A DNA stretch of 21,288 nt from Planctomycetaceae bacterium (GTDB lineage: Bacteria; Planctomycetota; Planctomycetia; Planctomycetales; Planctomycetaceae): assembly GCA_003445035.1 (NCBI GenBank), contig DLVV01000425.1, positions 4,667-25,954 on the forward strand, given 5' to 3'. Positions 7,909-15,024 of this stretch are shown here, piece by piece. The number at the start of each line of letters is the position of its first letter. The first letter of the stretch is position 1. Both the position numbers and the translations under genes were made by a program. A model generated the notes under the pieces. That model saw only the letters and a list, made by a program, of their open reading frames with translations. It did no database searches and was not told the origin of the DNA.

Positions 7909-7938
7909 AGTCTAGCCACCGCCGGAGAGTCGAGAAAC
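7909..7938 (-). promoter_or_regulatory. Weak putative promoter for the AAA+ ATPase gene
   Basis: On the minus strand TAGACT (complement of 7909-7914) is a fair -10 box; 18 nt upstream is TTTCTC (complement of 7933-7938), a poor -35 box. The predicted start near 7902 gives a leader of about 41 nt. It lies back to back with the stronger plus-strand promoter at 7958-7987. Confidence 0.3.
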
Positions 7939-7957
7939 CAAACCGCCCGAGAGGACC

Positions 7958-7987
7958 TTGGCAGGCGTTTGACGGGCATCGTATGAT
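7958..7987 (+). promoter_or_regulatory. Putative sigma70-type promoter for the kinase gene at 8020
   Basis: TTGGCA (7958-7963) and TATGAT (7982-7987) are separated by 18 nt. The predicted start near 7994 leaves a short leader of about 26 nt before the ATG at 8020. Confidence 0.55.
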
Positions 7988-8019
7988 CGGGTAACCGGCC
8001 CCCCCGACAAAACCCTGCC

Positions 8020-9690
8020 ATGCCAATCCCTCCCGAAAACGATGCGACGTCGGAGTCCGCCGGGAACACGGGCGAATTCCACTCTGATGACGACACCGGC
8101 TTCTCGGTGAACTCGCCATCGAGCGATGTCAGCTCGGAGCAACCGTCGGCGTCCCCCGTGGATCCCGCCAATCTGGGGGGATCGACCTTGGGCGATTTCC
8201 ATCTGCTGCGAATTCTCGGCAGCGGCGGCATGGCCAACGTCTACCTGGCCGAACAGATCTCCCTGAAGCGCAAGGTCGCCCTGAAGGTGCTCCGCCCCGA
8301 CCTGCTGGCCGACGACACCTACCTCGAACGGTTCGCCCGCGAAGCCACCGCCGCGGCCGGTCTTAACCACAACAACATCGTCCAGGTCTTCAGTGTCGGC
8401 GAACAGGACGGGCTGCATTACATCGCCCAGGAATACGTCCAGGGCGTCAATCTCCGTGAGTTCCTCAACCGCAAGGGACCACCAGAGGCCACGGTCGCCG
8501 TCCACATCATTCGCCAGGTCGCCTTGGCCCTGACGGCCGCTGCCGAAGCGGGCATCGTGCACCGGGACATCAAGCCCGAGAACATCTTGCTGACCCGCCA
8601 GGGCGTGGTGAAAGTGACCGACTTCGGCCTGGCTCAACTCAACCGCGAAGCCGAGCCCACCAACCTCACGCTGACCCAGGTCGGCACCACGATGGGGACT
8701 CCCTTGTACATGAGTCCCGAACAGGTCAACGGGTCGCGAGTCGATCACCGCAGCGACATCTATTCCCTGGGCGTCACCTGCTACCACTTGCTGGCCGGCC
8801 GACCCCCGTTCCGGGGTGAGACGGCCATCAGTGTCGCGGTCCAGCACGTCAACAAGACCCCCGACCCCCTGGTCCAACAGCGGACCGACCTGCCCCGGCG
8901 GCTGTGCGAACTGGTCCATCGCATGATGGCCAAGCAACCCGACGACCGCCTCCCGGACGCCTCGACACTGCTTGAAGAACTCGACACCGTGCAGCGGAGA
9001 CTCGGCAGCGGTCGCGGGGGAGCCGAGGCCGACTGGATCGACTACGAGCCTCCGACATCCGCCTGGTCAAGAGTGCTTGACCTGCTCCCGGAAATCGACT
9101 GGGGGCGTCAGCAGCGATGGCTGGTGTGGCCCGCCGCCTGCCTGCTGTCCGCGTTGGCCGCCGGAACTGTCTCGCTGCTGATCCGGCCATCCGGACCGCT
9201 CGAGTCCAATCCATCACTCGAGAGCCAGGTACCCCAGGAAGACGCCGTCGAAAAACAGTTCTTTTACGCCATGATGGTCAACAGCACCGAAGCCTGGCAG
9301 GCGGTGATCAATCGGCATCCCGACGAGACGCTGTTCGTCAACCGGGCCAAGCACCGCCTGGCGATGCACCACCTGAGAAGCCTGAGGATTGACGACGCGC
9401 GGCCGATCTTCGAAGAACTCATCCTGGCCGGAGAAACCGAGCCCGACCTGGTGGCCAGCGGCCTGGCGGGCCGGGCCGTCATTGCCAGCTACGACGGCCA
9501 CTTCGAGGAGTCCCAGGACATCATTGCCGAGGACCTGCTTCCGCTCCGGGAATTCCTCAACGCCGAAATGGAACAGCTGATTCGAGACACGATCACCCGC
9601 AACCGCGAACAATCCGACCTGGCGATCCAGCAGGGGCTGGAAGATTTCTTTCGCAACGAGAGTCCGACAATCGATCCCGAGGCGAATTGA
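8020..9690 (+). CDS. Membrane-anchored Ser/Thr protein kinase
   Basis: A 556-residue Hanks-type kinase. Residues 1-57 are acidic, Ser-rich and probably disordered. The kinase domain spans about 60-325 with all core residues intact: glycine loop LGSGGMANV (66-74), ATP lysine Lys89, HRDIKPEN (181-188), DFG (201-203), and GTPLYMSPEQ (226-235). A single transmembrane helix follows at about 367-388, and the C-terminal 150 residues are helical and look like degenerate TPR repeats (for example ALHHLRSL-like helices around 440-480), lying on the far side of the membrane if the kinase is cytoplasmic. There is no Shine-Dalgarno before the ATG; the leader is short. Its TGA stop lies inside the -35 box of the next gene, an FHA-GAF-SpoIIE phosphatase, whose FHA domain is a natural reader of phosphothreonine made by such a kinase; that link is inference. 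Confidence 0.93.
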   Translation: MPIPPENDATSESAGNTGEFHSDDDTGFSVNSPSSDVSSEQPSASPVDPANLGGSTLGDFHLLRILGSGGMANVYLAEQISLKRKVALKVLRPDLLADDTYLERFAREATAAAGLNHNNIVQVFSVGEQDGLHYIAQEYVQGVNLREFLNRKGPPEATVAVHIIRQVALALTAAAEAGIVHRDIKPENILLTRQGVVKVTDFGLAQLNREAEPTNLTLTQVGTTMGTPLYMSPEQVNGSRVDHRSDIYSLGVTCYHLLAGRPPFRGETAISVAVQHVNKTPDPLVQQRTDLPRRLCELVHRMMAKQPDDRLPDASTLLEELDTVQRRLGSGRGGAEADWIDYEPPTSAWSRVLDLLPEIDWGRQQRWLVWPAACLLSALAAGTVSLLIRPSGPLESNPSLESQVPQEDAVEKQFFYAMMVNSTEAWQAVINRHPDETLFVNRAKHRLAMHHLRSLRIDDARPIFEELILAGETEPDLVASGLAGRAVIASYDGHFEESQDIIAEDLLPLREFLNAEMEQLIRDTITRNREQSDLAIQQGLEDFFRNESPTIDPEAN

Positions 9691-9716
9691 CCGTTTGGCC
9701 GAACCGTCCGTATGAT
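9687..9716 (+). promoter_or_regulatory. Putative sigma70-type promoter for the FHA-GAF-SpoIIE gene
   Basis: TTGACC (9687-9692) and TATGAT (9711-9716) are separated by 18 nt. The -35 box contains the TGA stop (9688-9690) of the upstream kinase. The predicted start near 9723 gives a leader of about 53 nt that contains a hairpin (9734-9758). Confidence 0.55.
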
Positions 9717-9733
9717 GACCGTCGGAGTCGATT

Positions 9734-9758
9734 GACCGGCGCGGCGAGCCGGCCGGTC
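9734..9758 (+). other. Hairpin in the leader of the phosphatase gene
   Basis: GACCGGC (9734-9740) pairs with GCCGGTC (9752-9758). Inside, CGG (9742-9744) pairs with CCG (9749-9751) around a CGAG loop. The stem ends 17 nt before the TTG start, so it would sit just upstream of the initiating ribosome. Confidence 0.45.
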
Positions 9759-9775
9759 CAACGGGAATCCCAGCC

Positions 9776-11506
9776 TTGGCTTACATCACCTCTCAACAGG
9801 GAAACGTCCCCTGGAACTTGCTTGAGCTCCATGGTGAGCGGACCGTCTTCGGACGGCATCCCAGCAGCCAGATCGTGCTCGACAACGAGGCCGTCAGTCG
9901 ACATCACGCGCAGATCCTCGAAAGCCACGGACACTTCTTTCTCGAAGATCTCAAGAGTCGAAACGGAACGCTGGTCAACGGCCGCCCCGTCGACCAACCG
10001 ACCGAACTGCGGGACAAGGACTCGATCACCCTGTGTGACTTCGAGTTTCATTTCCACGAGCAGGAACCCGACTCTCCGCCGGCGACCACATTCCATCGTC
10101 CGGAACCCGCCGAATCCGACACCGATTCCGATACCGACAACAGCCGTTACTTTGCTGTCGGCGTCGAACCGATCGACGACGCCTCCACCTCTTCCTCGAT
10201 CGTCTCCAAGCTCAGCATGGTCTCGATCGGCCGCGAACAGGTCGTCGCCGATCCCGAGGCGAAGCTGCAGGCGGTGCTGGAGATCTCCAAGAGCCTCGGA
10301 CAGGTACTCGAACTCGACGAAGTCCTCACGCGAGTGCTCGATGGACTCTTCGAGATCTTCCCACAGGCCGATGAGGGCTTCGTGCTGCTCAACGAGCCGA
10401 GTTCCACGACCCCGGTGATCCGGGCCACTCGCAGCCGGTCCGAATCCGGGGACCGTACCCCGTCGATCAGCCTGACAATCGTCCGTGAGGCCATGCAGAG
10501 CGGCGAGGCAATTCTCAGCGCCGACGTGATGGGAGACAACCGGTTTCTGGGCAGCCAGAGCATCGCGGGAATGCAACTGAGATCCATGATCTGTGCTCCG
10601 TTGATGGGACAGGATGGTCAGTCGCTGGGGGTCATTCAGTTGTCCAGCCGCGATGTGAGACTCCCGTTTGAAGAGAGTGATCTTGATGTGCTGATCGGCG
10701 TTGCCACCCAGGGGGCCCTGGCCATAGAAAACGCGGCTCTCCACGCCAAGGTTCTCAGACAACGCGACCTCGACCGGGAACTCGAGTTCGCCACCCAGGT
10801 CCAACTGGGGTTCCTGCCCAACAAGCGACCCGAGGCGGCGGGACTGGACTTCTGCGACTATTACGAAGCGGCCAATCGCGTGGGAGGCGACTACTTCGAC
10901 TACGTCGAACTCCCCGGCGGCCGGGTCGCCGTCGCTATCGCCGACGTGGCCGGCAAGGGCATCCCCGCGGCTCTGCTGATGGCCCGCCTCTACTCGGCCA
11001 CCCGCTACCACCTGCTCAGCCAGCCCGACCTCGGACTGGCACTCTCGGATCTCAATCGTGACATCTCCACCAGCGGACTCGGCCACCGTTTCATCACCTG
11101 CGTGTTGGCTGTGGTCGACCCGGCGGCAGGCCATGTCGCGGTGGCCAACGCCGGCCACCTGCCTCCGCTGATCCGTCACGCCGACGGTTCGATCACCGAG
11201 TTCATCTCACAACACCCGGGGATGCCCCTGGGAATCGTGCCCGACCAGGAATTCCGTCAACAGGAGCATCCCTTGACTCCCGGGGACACCTGGTTGATGT
11301 TCACCGACGGGATCACCGAGGCGATGAACGCCGACAGCGAGATCTTTGGTACCCAGCGGCTGAAGCAGAGCCTGTCCGGTGCCCCCGCGGAACTCGACGC
11401 GATGATCCTCAGCATCGTCAGCGATGTCGAAGCTCACTGCGGCGAGCGAGACCAGAGCGATGACATGTGCCTGACCGCGTTTCGCTGCATGGACTCGACC
11501 GCGTGA
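9776..11506 (+). CDS. FHA-GAF-SpoIIE (RsbU-type) PP2C phosphatase
   Basis: A 576-residue cytoplasmic three-domain signalling protein. The FHA domain (about 5-95) shows the phosphothreonine-binding pattern: FGRH (25-28), SRHH (41-44) and SRNGTLVNG (61-69). An acidic linker rich in Asp/Ser (110-125) leads to a GAF sensor domain (about 160-325), a short helix, and a SpoIIE-type PP2C phosphatase domain (about 335-572) with metal residues in GGDYFD (370-375), AIADVAGKG (387-395), FTDGITEA (509-516) and DQSDD (559-563). Such proteins dephosphorylate anti-sigma-factor antagonists in partner-switching pathways. The start is TTG at 9776: the FHA fold begins right there, no in-frame ATG or GTG lies upstream after the promoter, and the next Met is at residue 148. 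Its stop overlaps the GTG start of the dinG-like gene. No anti-sigma or STAS gene is adjacent, so its target lies elsewhere. Confidence 0.93.
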   Translation: MAYITSQQGNVPWNLLELHGERTVFGRHPSSQIVLDNEAVSRHHAQILESHGHFFLEDLKSRNGTLVNGRPVDQPTELRDKDSITLCDFEFHFHEQEPDSPPATTFHRPEPAESDTDSDTDNSRYFAVGVEPIDDASTSSSIVSKLSMVSIGREQVVADPEAKLQAVLEISKSLGQVLELDEVLTRVLDGLFEIFPQADEGFVLLNEPSSTTPVIRATRSRSESGDRTPSISLTIVREAMQSGEAILSADVMGDNRFLGSQSIAGMQLRSMICAPLMGQDGQSLGVIQLSSRDVRLPFEESDLDVLIGVATQGALAIENAALHAKVLRQRDLDRELEFATQVQLGFLPNKRPEAAGLDFCDYYEAANRVGGDYFDYVELPGGRVAVAIADVAGKGIPAALLMARLYSATRYHLLSQPDLGLALSDLNRDISTSGLGHRFITCVLAVVDPAAGHVAVANAGHLPPLIRHADGSITEFISQHPGMPLGIVPDQEFRQQEHPLTPGDTWLMFTDGITEAMNADSEIFGTQRLKQSLSGAPAELDAMILSIVSDVEAHCGERDQSDDMCLTAFRCMDSTA

Positions 11507-13488
11507 GCACTGATGTCCGTTCAATCCTGGGACCCGACGGCCAGATCGCCCGTCGCTTGGAGACCTACGAGACACGACCGCAGCAACTGGAGATGGCCGA
11601 GGCGGTGGCCGAAGCCATCCGACGAAACGAGCACCTGGTCGTGGAGGCCGGAACCGGGATCGGCAAGAGTTTCTCGTACCTGATCCCGGCGATCCTGGCC
11701 GTCGCCGGTGACCCGTCCGACAACGATCGTCCTCGTCGGATCGTCATCTCGACTCACACGATCGCACTGCAGGAACAGCTGATCACTCGCGATATCCCGT
11801 TTCTCAACGCGGTGCTGCCGGTCGAGTTCTCCGCCGTGTTGGCCAAGGGACGAAGCAACTACATCAGTCTCAGGCGCCTCGCTGGAGCCGTCGCGCGTGA
11901 GCAGGCGATGTTCAACCAGCCGGCCGAGGTCGAACAACTCGAATCCCTGGTGGACTGGTCGCTGAACACAACCGACGGCAGCCGCAGCGACCTCGGCTTC
12001 CGGCCCCTGCCAACCGTCTGGGACGAAGTCGTCAGCGACCGCAACAACTGTCTCCGCCGCAGTTGCCCGCAGCACGAAGAGTGCTTCTATTACCAGGCGC
12101 TGCGACGTGCGCAAAATGCCGACATCCTGATCGTCAACCACGCGCTGTTCTTCTCGGATCTCGCCGTTCGCCGTGCCGGAGGGCGACTGCTGCCCGACTA
12201 CGACGTGGTGATCTTCGACGAGGCCCACACCGTCGAAGCCGTCGCCGCTGATCATCTCGGACTCACCGTCACCAGCGGTCAGCTCGATTTCGCACTCAAC
12301 CGACTCTACAACGACCGCCAGAACCGCGGCCTGCTGGTGCATCACCAGCAGCGACGTCTCCAGAAACTTGCCCAGGACGCTCGCCTGGCCGCCGTGGACT
12401 TCTTCGAAACGATCCACGACTGGCAGCAGTCACAGAAATCGCCCAACGGCCGCGTCCGCGTCCCCCCATCGCTGCCCAACCCGCTCAGTGAACCGCTCAG
12501 ACAACTCGCCGGCGACGTGATCGACATCGCCGGCCAGATCGAATCCGACGCCGAGCGAATCGAATTGACAGCGGCCGCCGAACGGGCCGGGGATCTCGCC
12601 GCAGCGGTCGACACCTGGATGTCGCACCAGGTCGATGATGCGGTCTACTGGATAGAGACCCAGCAGCACCGACAACACACCACCACCCGCCTGGCCTCCA
12701 GCCCCATCGACATCGCCCCGATTCTCAGGCAACTGCTCTTCGATCGGGTCCCCACGGCGATCCTGACCAGTGCCACGCTGGCTGTGGGACGGGACAACTT
12801 CGAGTTCAGTACCGGCCGCCTCGGCATCTCCGACGCGCGGCACGTGCGGCTGGGCAGCCCCTTCGATTACCAGTCGCAGTGTCGCCTGATCCTGCCGTCG
12901 AGAATGCCGGAACCCCAACAGACCGACGACTACACGAAAGCGTGTGCCGAGGCGATCCGCCGCCACGTGACGGCCAGCCACGGCGGAACCCTGGTGTTGT
13001 TCACCAGCTACTCCATGCTCAAGGGAACCGCCGCCGAAGTCTCCGACTGGTGTGAACAAAACGGCCGCACCCTGTTCTGCCAGGGTGGCGCGATGTCTCG
13101 CACGCTGATGCTCGAACGGTTCCGCCAGGAAACGGGAGCCGTACTGTTCGGAACCGAGAGTTTCTGGCAGGGAGTCGACCTGCCGGGCGAGGCGCTGGAA
13201 ACGGTGATCATCACCCGACTGCCCTTCAGCGTCCCGGACCACCCGCTGCTGGAGGCCCGGCTGGAACGCATCCGGGCCCGCGGTGGTGACCCCTTCGTCG
13301 AATACCAACTGCCCGAAGCGGTGTTGAAGCTCAAGCAGGGATTCGGTCGGCTGATCCGTCGAGCTTCCGACAACGGCCGTGTCGTGATCCTGGATCCCCG
13401 AATTCGTACCAAGCCCTACGGTCGCGTGTTTCTCGAAAGCCTGCCCGATTGCCGGAGGGAGATCGAGGAAGACTGGGACGACGTGTGA
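11503..13488 (+). CDS. dinG: DinG/XPD-family ATP-dependent DNA helicase
   Basis: A 661-residue superfamily 2 helicase of the DinG/Rad3 branch, 5'-to-3' unwinding of DNA or DNA-RNA forks and R-loops. Seen: RPQQLEMAEAV (Q-like region, 25-35), Walker A EAGTGIGKS (48-56), STHTIALQEQL (83-93), DEAH (239-242), TSATLAVG (422-429), TESFWQGVDLPG (551-562) and QGFGRLIRR (612-620). The iron-sulfur insert keeps C183, C188 and C194, but the position of the first ligand, usually Cys in a NYLC context, is Ser122 (SNYISLRRL). I chose GTG at 11503, which overlaps the preceding TGA as GTGA and suggests translational coupling; the frame stays open to an ATG at 11467 inside the phosphatase gene, which would add 12 residues of weak character. 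No exonuclease domain is present. The C-terminus ends 18 bp from the convergent gene. Confidence 0.92.
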   Translation: MSTDVRSILGPDGQIARRLETYETRPQQLEMAEAVAEAIRRNEHLVVEAGTGIGKSFSYLIPAILAVAGDPSDNDRPRRIVISTHTIALQEQLITRDIPFLNAVLPVEFSAVLAKGRSNYISLRRLAGAVAREQAMFNQPAEVEQLESLVDWSLNTTDGSRSDLGFRPLPTVWDEVVSDRNNCLRRSCPQHEECFYYQALRRAQNADILIVNHALFFSDLAVRRAGGRLLPDYDVVIFDEAHTVEAVAADHLGLTVTSGQLDFALNRLYNDRQNRGLLVHHQQRRLQKLAQDARLAAVDFFETIHDWQQSQKSPNGRVRVPPSLPNPLSEPLRQLAGDVIDIAGQIESDAERIELTAAAERAGDLAAAVDTWMSHQVDDAVYWIETQQHRQHTTTRLASSPIDIAPILRQLLFDRVPTAILTSATLAVGRDNFEFSTGRLGISDARHVRLGSPFDYQSQCRLILPSRMPEPQQTDDYTKACAEAIRRHVTASHGGTLVLFTSYSMLKGTAAEVSDWCEQNGRTLFCQGGAMSRTLMLERFRQETGAVLFGTESFWQGVDLPGEALETVIITRLPFSVPDHPLLEARLERIRARGGDPFVEYQLPEAVLKLKQGFGRLIRRASDNGRVVILDPRIRTKPYGRVFLESLPDCRREIEEDWDDV

Positions 13489-13490
13489 CC

Positions 13491-13522
13491 GCCGTCGCGA
13501 ACGGGCCTAGCGACGAGACGGC
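13491..13522. terminator. Hairpin shared by two convergent gene ends
   Basis: GCCGTC (13491-13496) pairs with GACGGC (13517-13522), with a further GC-rich pairing (GTCGC with GCGAC) possible inside in an alternative register. It straddles the dinG stop (13486-13488) and the stop of the minus-strand gene (13507-13509). There is no U-run, so an intrinsic terminator is only possible; a bidirectional transcript end is the simplest reading. Confidence 0.35.
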
Positions 13523-15024
13523 AATTGGCTGATGTCCCGCACCGCAGCGGTGCCATCGTCGCGCGAACGGACCAGGTGCACGGCGATACGACTGCCGCCC
13601 GGATCGCCGTAGACCCAGATCTCGCTGATCACTCGCTTGGCCGCCAACCGGGAGACGCGACGCGGGGTGCCCATCGCAGCCATCAACTGCTTGCCGCTCA
13701 TTCCCACACGGACCCCGGTCGGCATCGCCACTCGTCGTGGTGCGGCGGGCAGGTCTTTACGGACCTGAACCCACTTTTTCCCCTGCCTGGCATAACCCAG
13801 TTGCCCCAGTCGCTCGGCGACCTCGGGATCATCGGGTTTGAGACGATCGGCCTCCACCAGCATCGAAACGGCCGTGGACCGGTCGTTCTTCAACGACAGG
13901 ACCAGGTCGGCAAGACGCAGACGCCCGGCCACGCCCTGGGTGAGCAACCGTTCGCGACGGATCCCCAGCCACCGATCAATTGCGAGGTCGGCATCGGTGG
14001 CCCGTTTCGCGGTGTGCAACCGGGCCACCAGGCGGTCCAACTCCGAACGACCCATCTCGGCCACCCGCTCCAGATCGGAATCGAGCGCCATTCGCTCGAA
14101 CTGTGAAGCCTCGGCCGAGGCTTCGGGCACCTGCTGACGAATCAGCTCGGCCACCTTGTAACCGCTCGTCCCCGCCTCGCGGGCCTCGGCGATGATCAAC
14201 CGGATCGCCAGGTCGGCATACAGCACACGGTGCAATCGACGCCGGTCGGCCTCGTCGGCCGCGTTGTAGATTGCCACTGGCTCTTCCCGGTAACGAACAG
14301 CCAGTGACCGCTCGGCCCTGTTCTTCGTGTCTTCAGCACCGGGCCACCCCCGAGCAATCCGGTCACGCATGGCCGCAAGTGCCGGGGGCTTGCCCCGGAC
14401 GGACTTCAGTTCGACCCGCAAGGCCTCGTGCTCGACCGCCCGCTGCAACCGATTCCCGATGGCTCGTGTAACCACCATCCGGGCAACTTCGCGAAGCAAT
14501 TTCGCGTCGCCAGCGGCCCGGCGACGCGCCAGGGCAACCCCCAGCCGATTGGCCTCCGACGCTTTCTCCTGCAACTCGACGTCCTTGTAGAATCGTCCTC
14601 GTCGCGATGACCAGTCAGCCAGTTGAAACCAGTCGGCCGGCTTGGCCTTCGGCCCGGTCGGGCGGCGGCGTTCAAACAGCTTCAAGTCATCGTCCTGCTT
14701 GGTGATCCGTTCGATCCGGAAATACAGCGTGCTCCCATCTCGCCGGATGCGACCAATCACCAGCACATTGACGTCTCGGGGACTGCGGCGTAACAACTTG
14801 GGCAAAGGCTGGGTCGACCGAAAATCGAGCCGGCAGTTGTGGAACCTCAACAGGGTCCGCCCTGTCACCGAGTATCGGCCCTCGATCGCCTGTCGCAGGC
14901 CCACCTGGGAAGGCCATTTCTTCCGGTCCTTGACGAAATCCTCGATCGATACCACCGCATCGACGGGAACCGGGCTCGACAGGGCAACGACCAGGGCCGA
15001 GACAAGTCTCAGGGGGTGGCTCAT
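13507..15024 (-). CDS. Secreted protein of unknown function with BamE-like C-terminus
   Basis: A 505-residue exported protein. A signal peptide is seen at 1-23 (hydrophobic core LVSALVVALSS, cleavage near VDA). Residues 45-108 form a beta-rich stretch (VTGRTLLRFHN, then VNVLVIGRIRRDGSTLYFRI) that could be an OB-like fold. The long middle is helical and highly charged; a TPR-like helix pair lies near 385-412 (ADRLKPDDPEVAERLGQLG). The last 70 residues (VGMSGKQLMAAMGTPRRV, then SEIWVYGD) follow the pattern of the BamE/SmpA/OmlA family, where a Gly-x-Pro turn precedes an exposed strand. I cannot name a function. The ATG overlaps the stop of the upstream zinc-ribbon protein as ATGA, so the two are translated together and probably act together in the envelope. 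Confidence 0.8.
   Translation of the reverse strand: MSHPLRLVSALVVALSSPVPVDAVVSIEDFVKDRKKWPSQVGLRQAIEGRYSVTGRTLLRFHNCRLDFRSTQPLPKLLRRSPRDVNVLVIGRIRRDGSTLYFRIERITKQDDDLKLFERRRPTGPKAKPADWFQLADWSSRRGRFYKDVELQEKASEANRLGVALARRRAAGDAKLLREVARMVVTRAIGNRLQRAVEHEALRVELKSVRGKPPALAAMRDRIARGWPGAEDTKNRAERSLAVRYREEPVAIYNAADEADRRRLHRVLYADLAIRLIIAEAREAGTSGYKVAELIRQQVPEASAEASQFERMALDSDLERVAEMGRSELDRLVARLHTAKRATDADLAIDRWLGIRRERLLTQGVAGRLRLADLVLSLKNDRSTAVSMLVEADRLKPDDPEVAERLGQLGYARQGKKWVQVRKDLPAAPRRVAMPTGVRVGMSGKQLMAAMGTPRRVSRLAAKRVISEIWVYGDPGGSRIAVHLVRSRDDGTAAVRDISQLPSRR

Noticed and set aside
7862..8119. 86-residue N-terminal extension of the AAA+ protein
   Set aside because: It would overlap the divergent kinase gene and its promoter, and the translated extension has shadow-like composition. 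The family N-terminus begins at 7861.
9593..11179. Long minus-strand open frame (528 codons) opposite the phosphatase gene
   Set aside because: Antisense to a well-supported FHA-GAF-SpoIIE protein; no family pattern in the translation.
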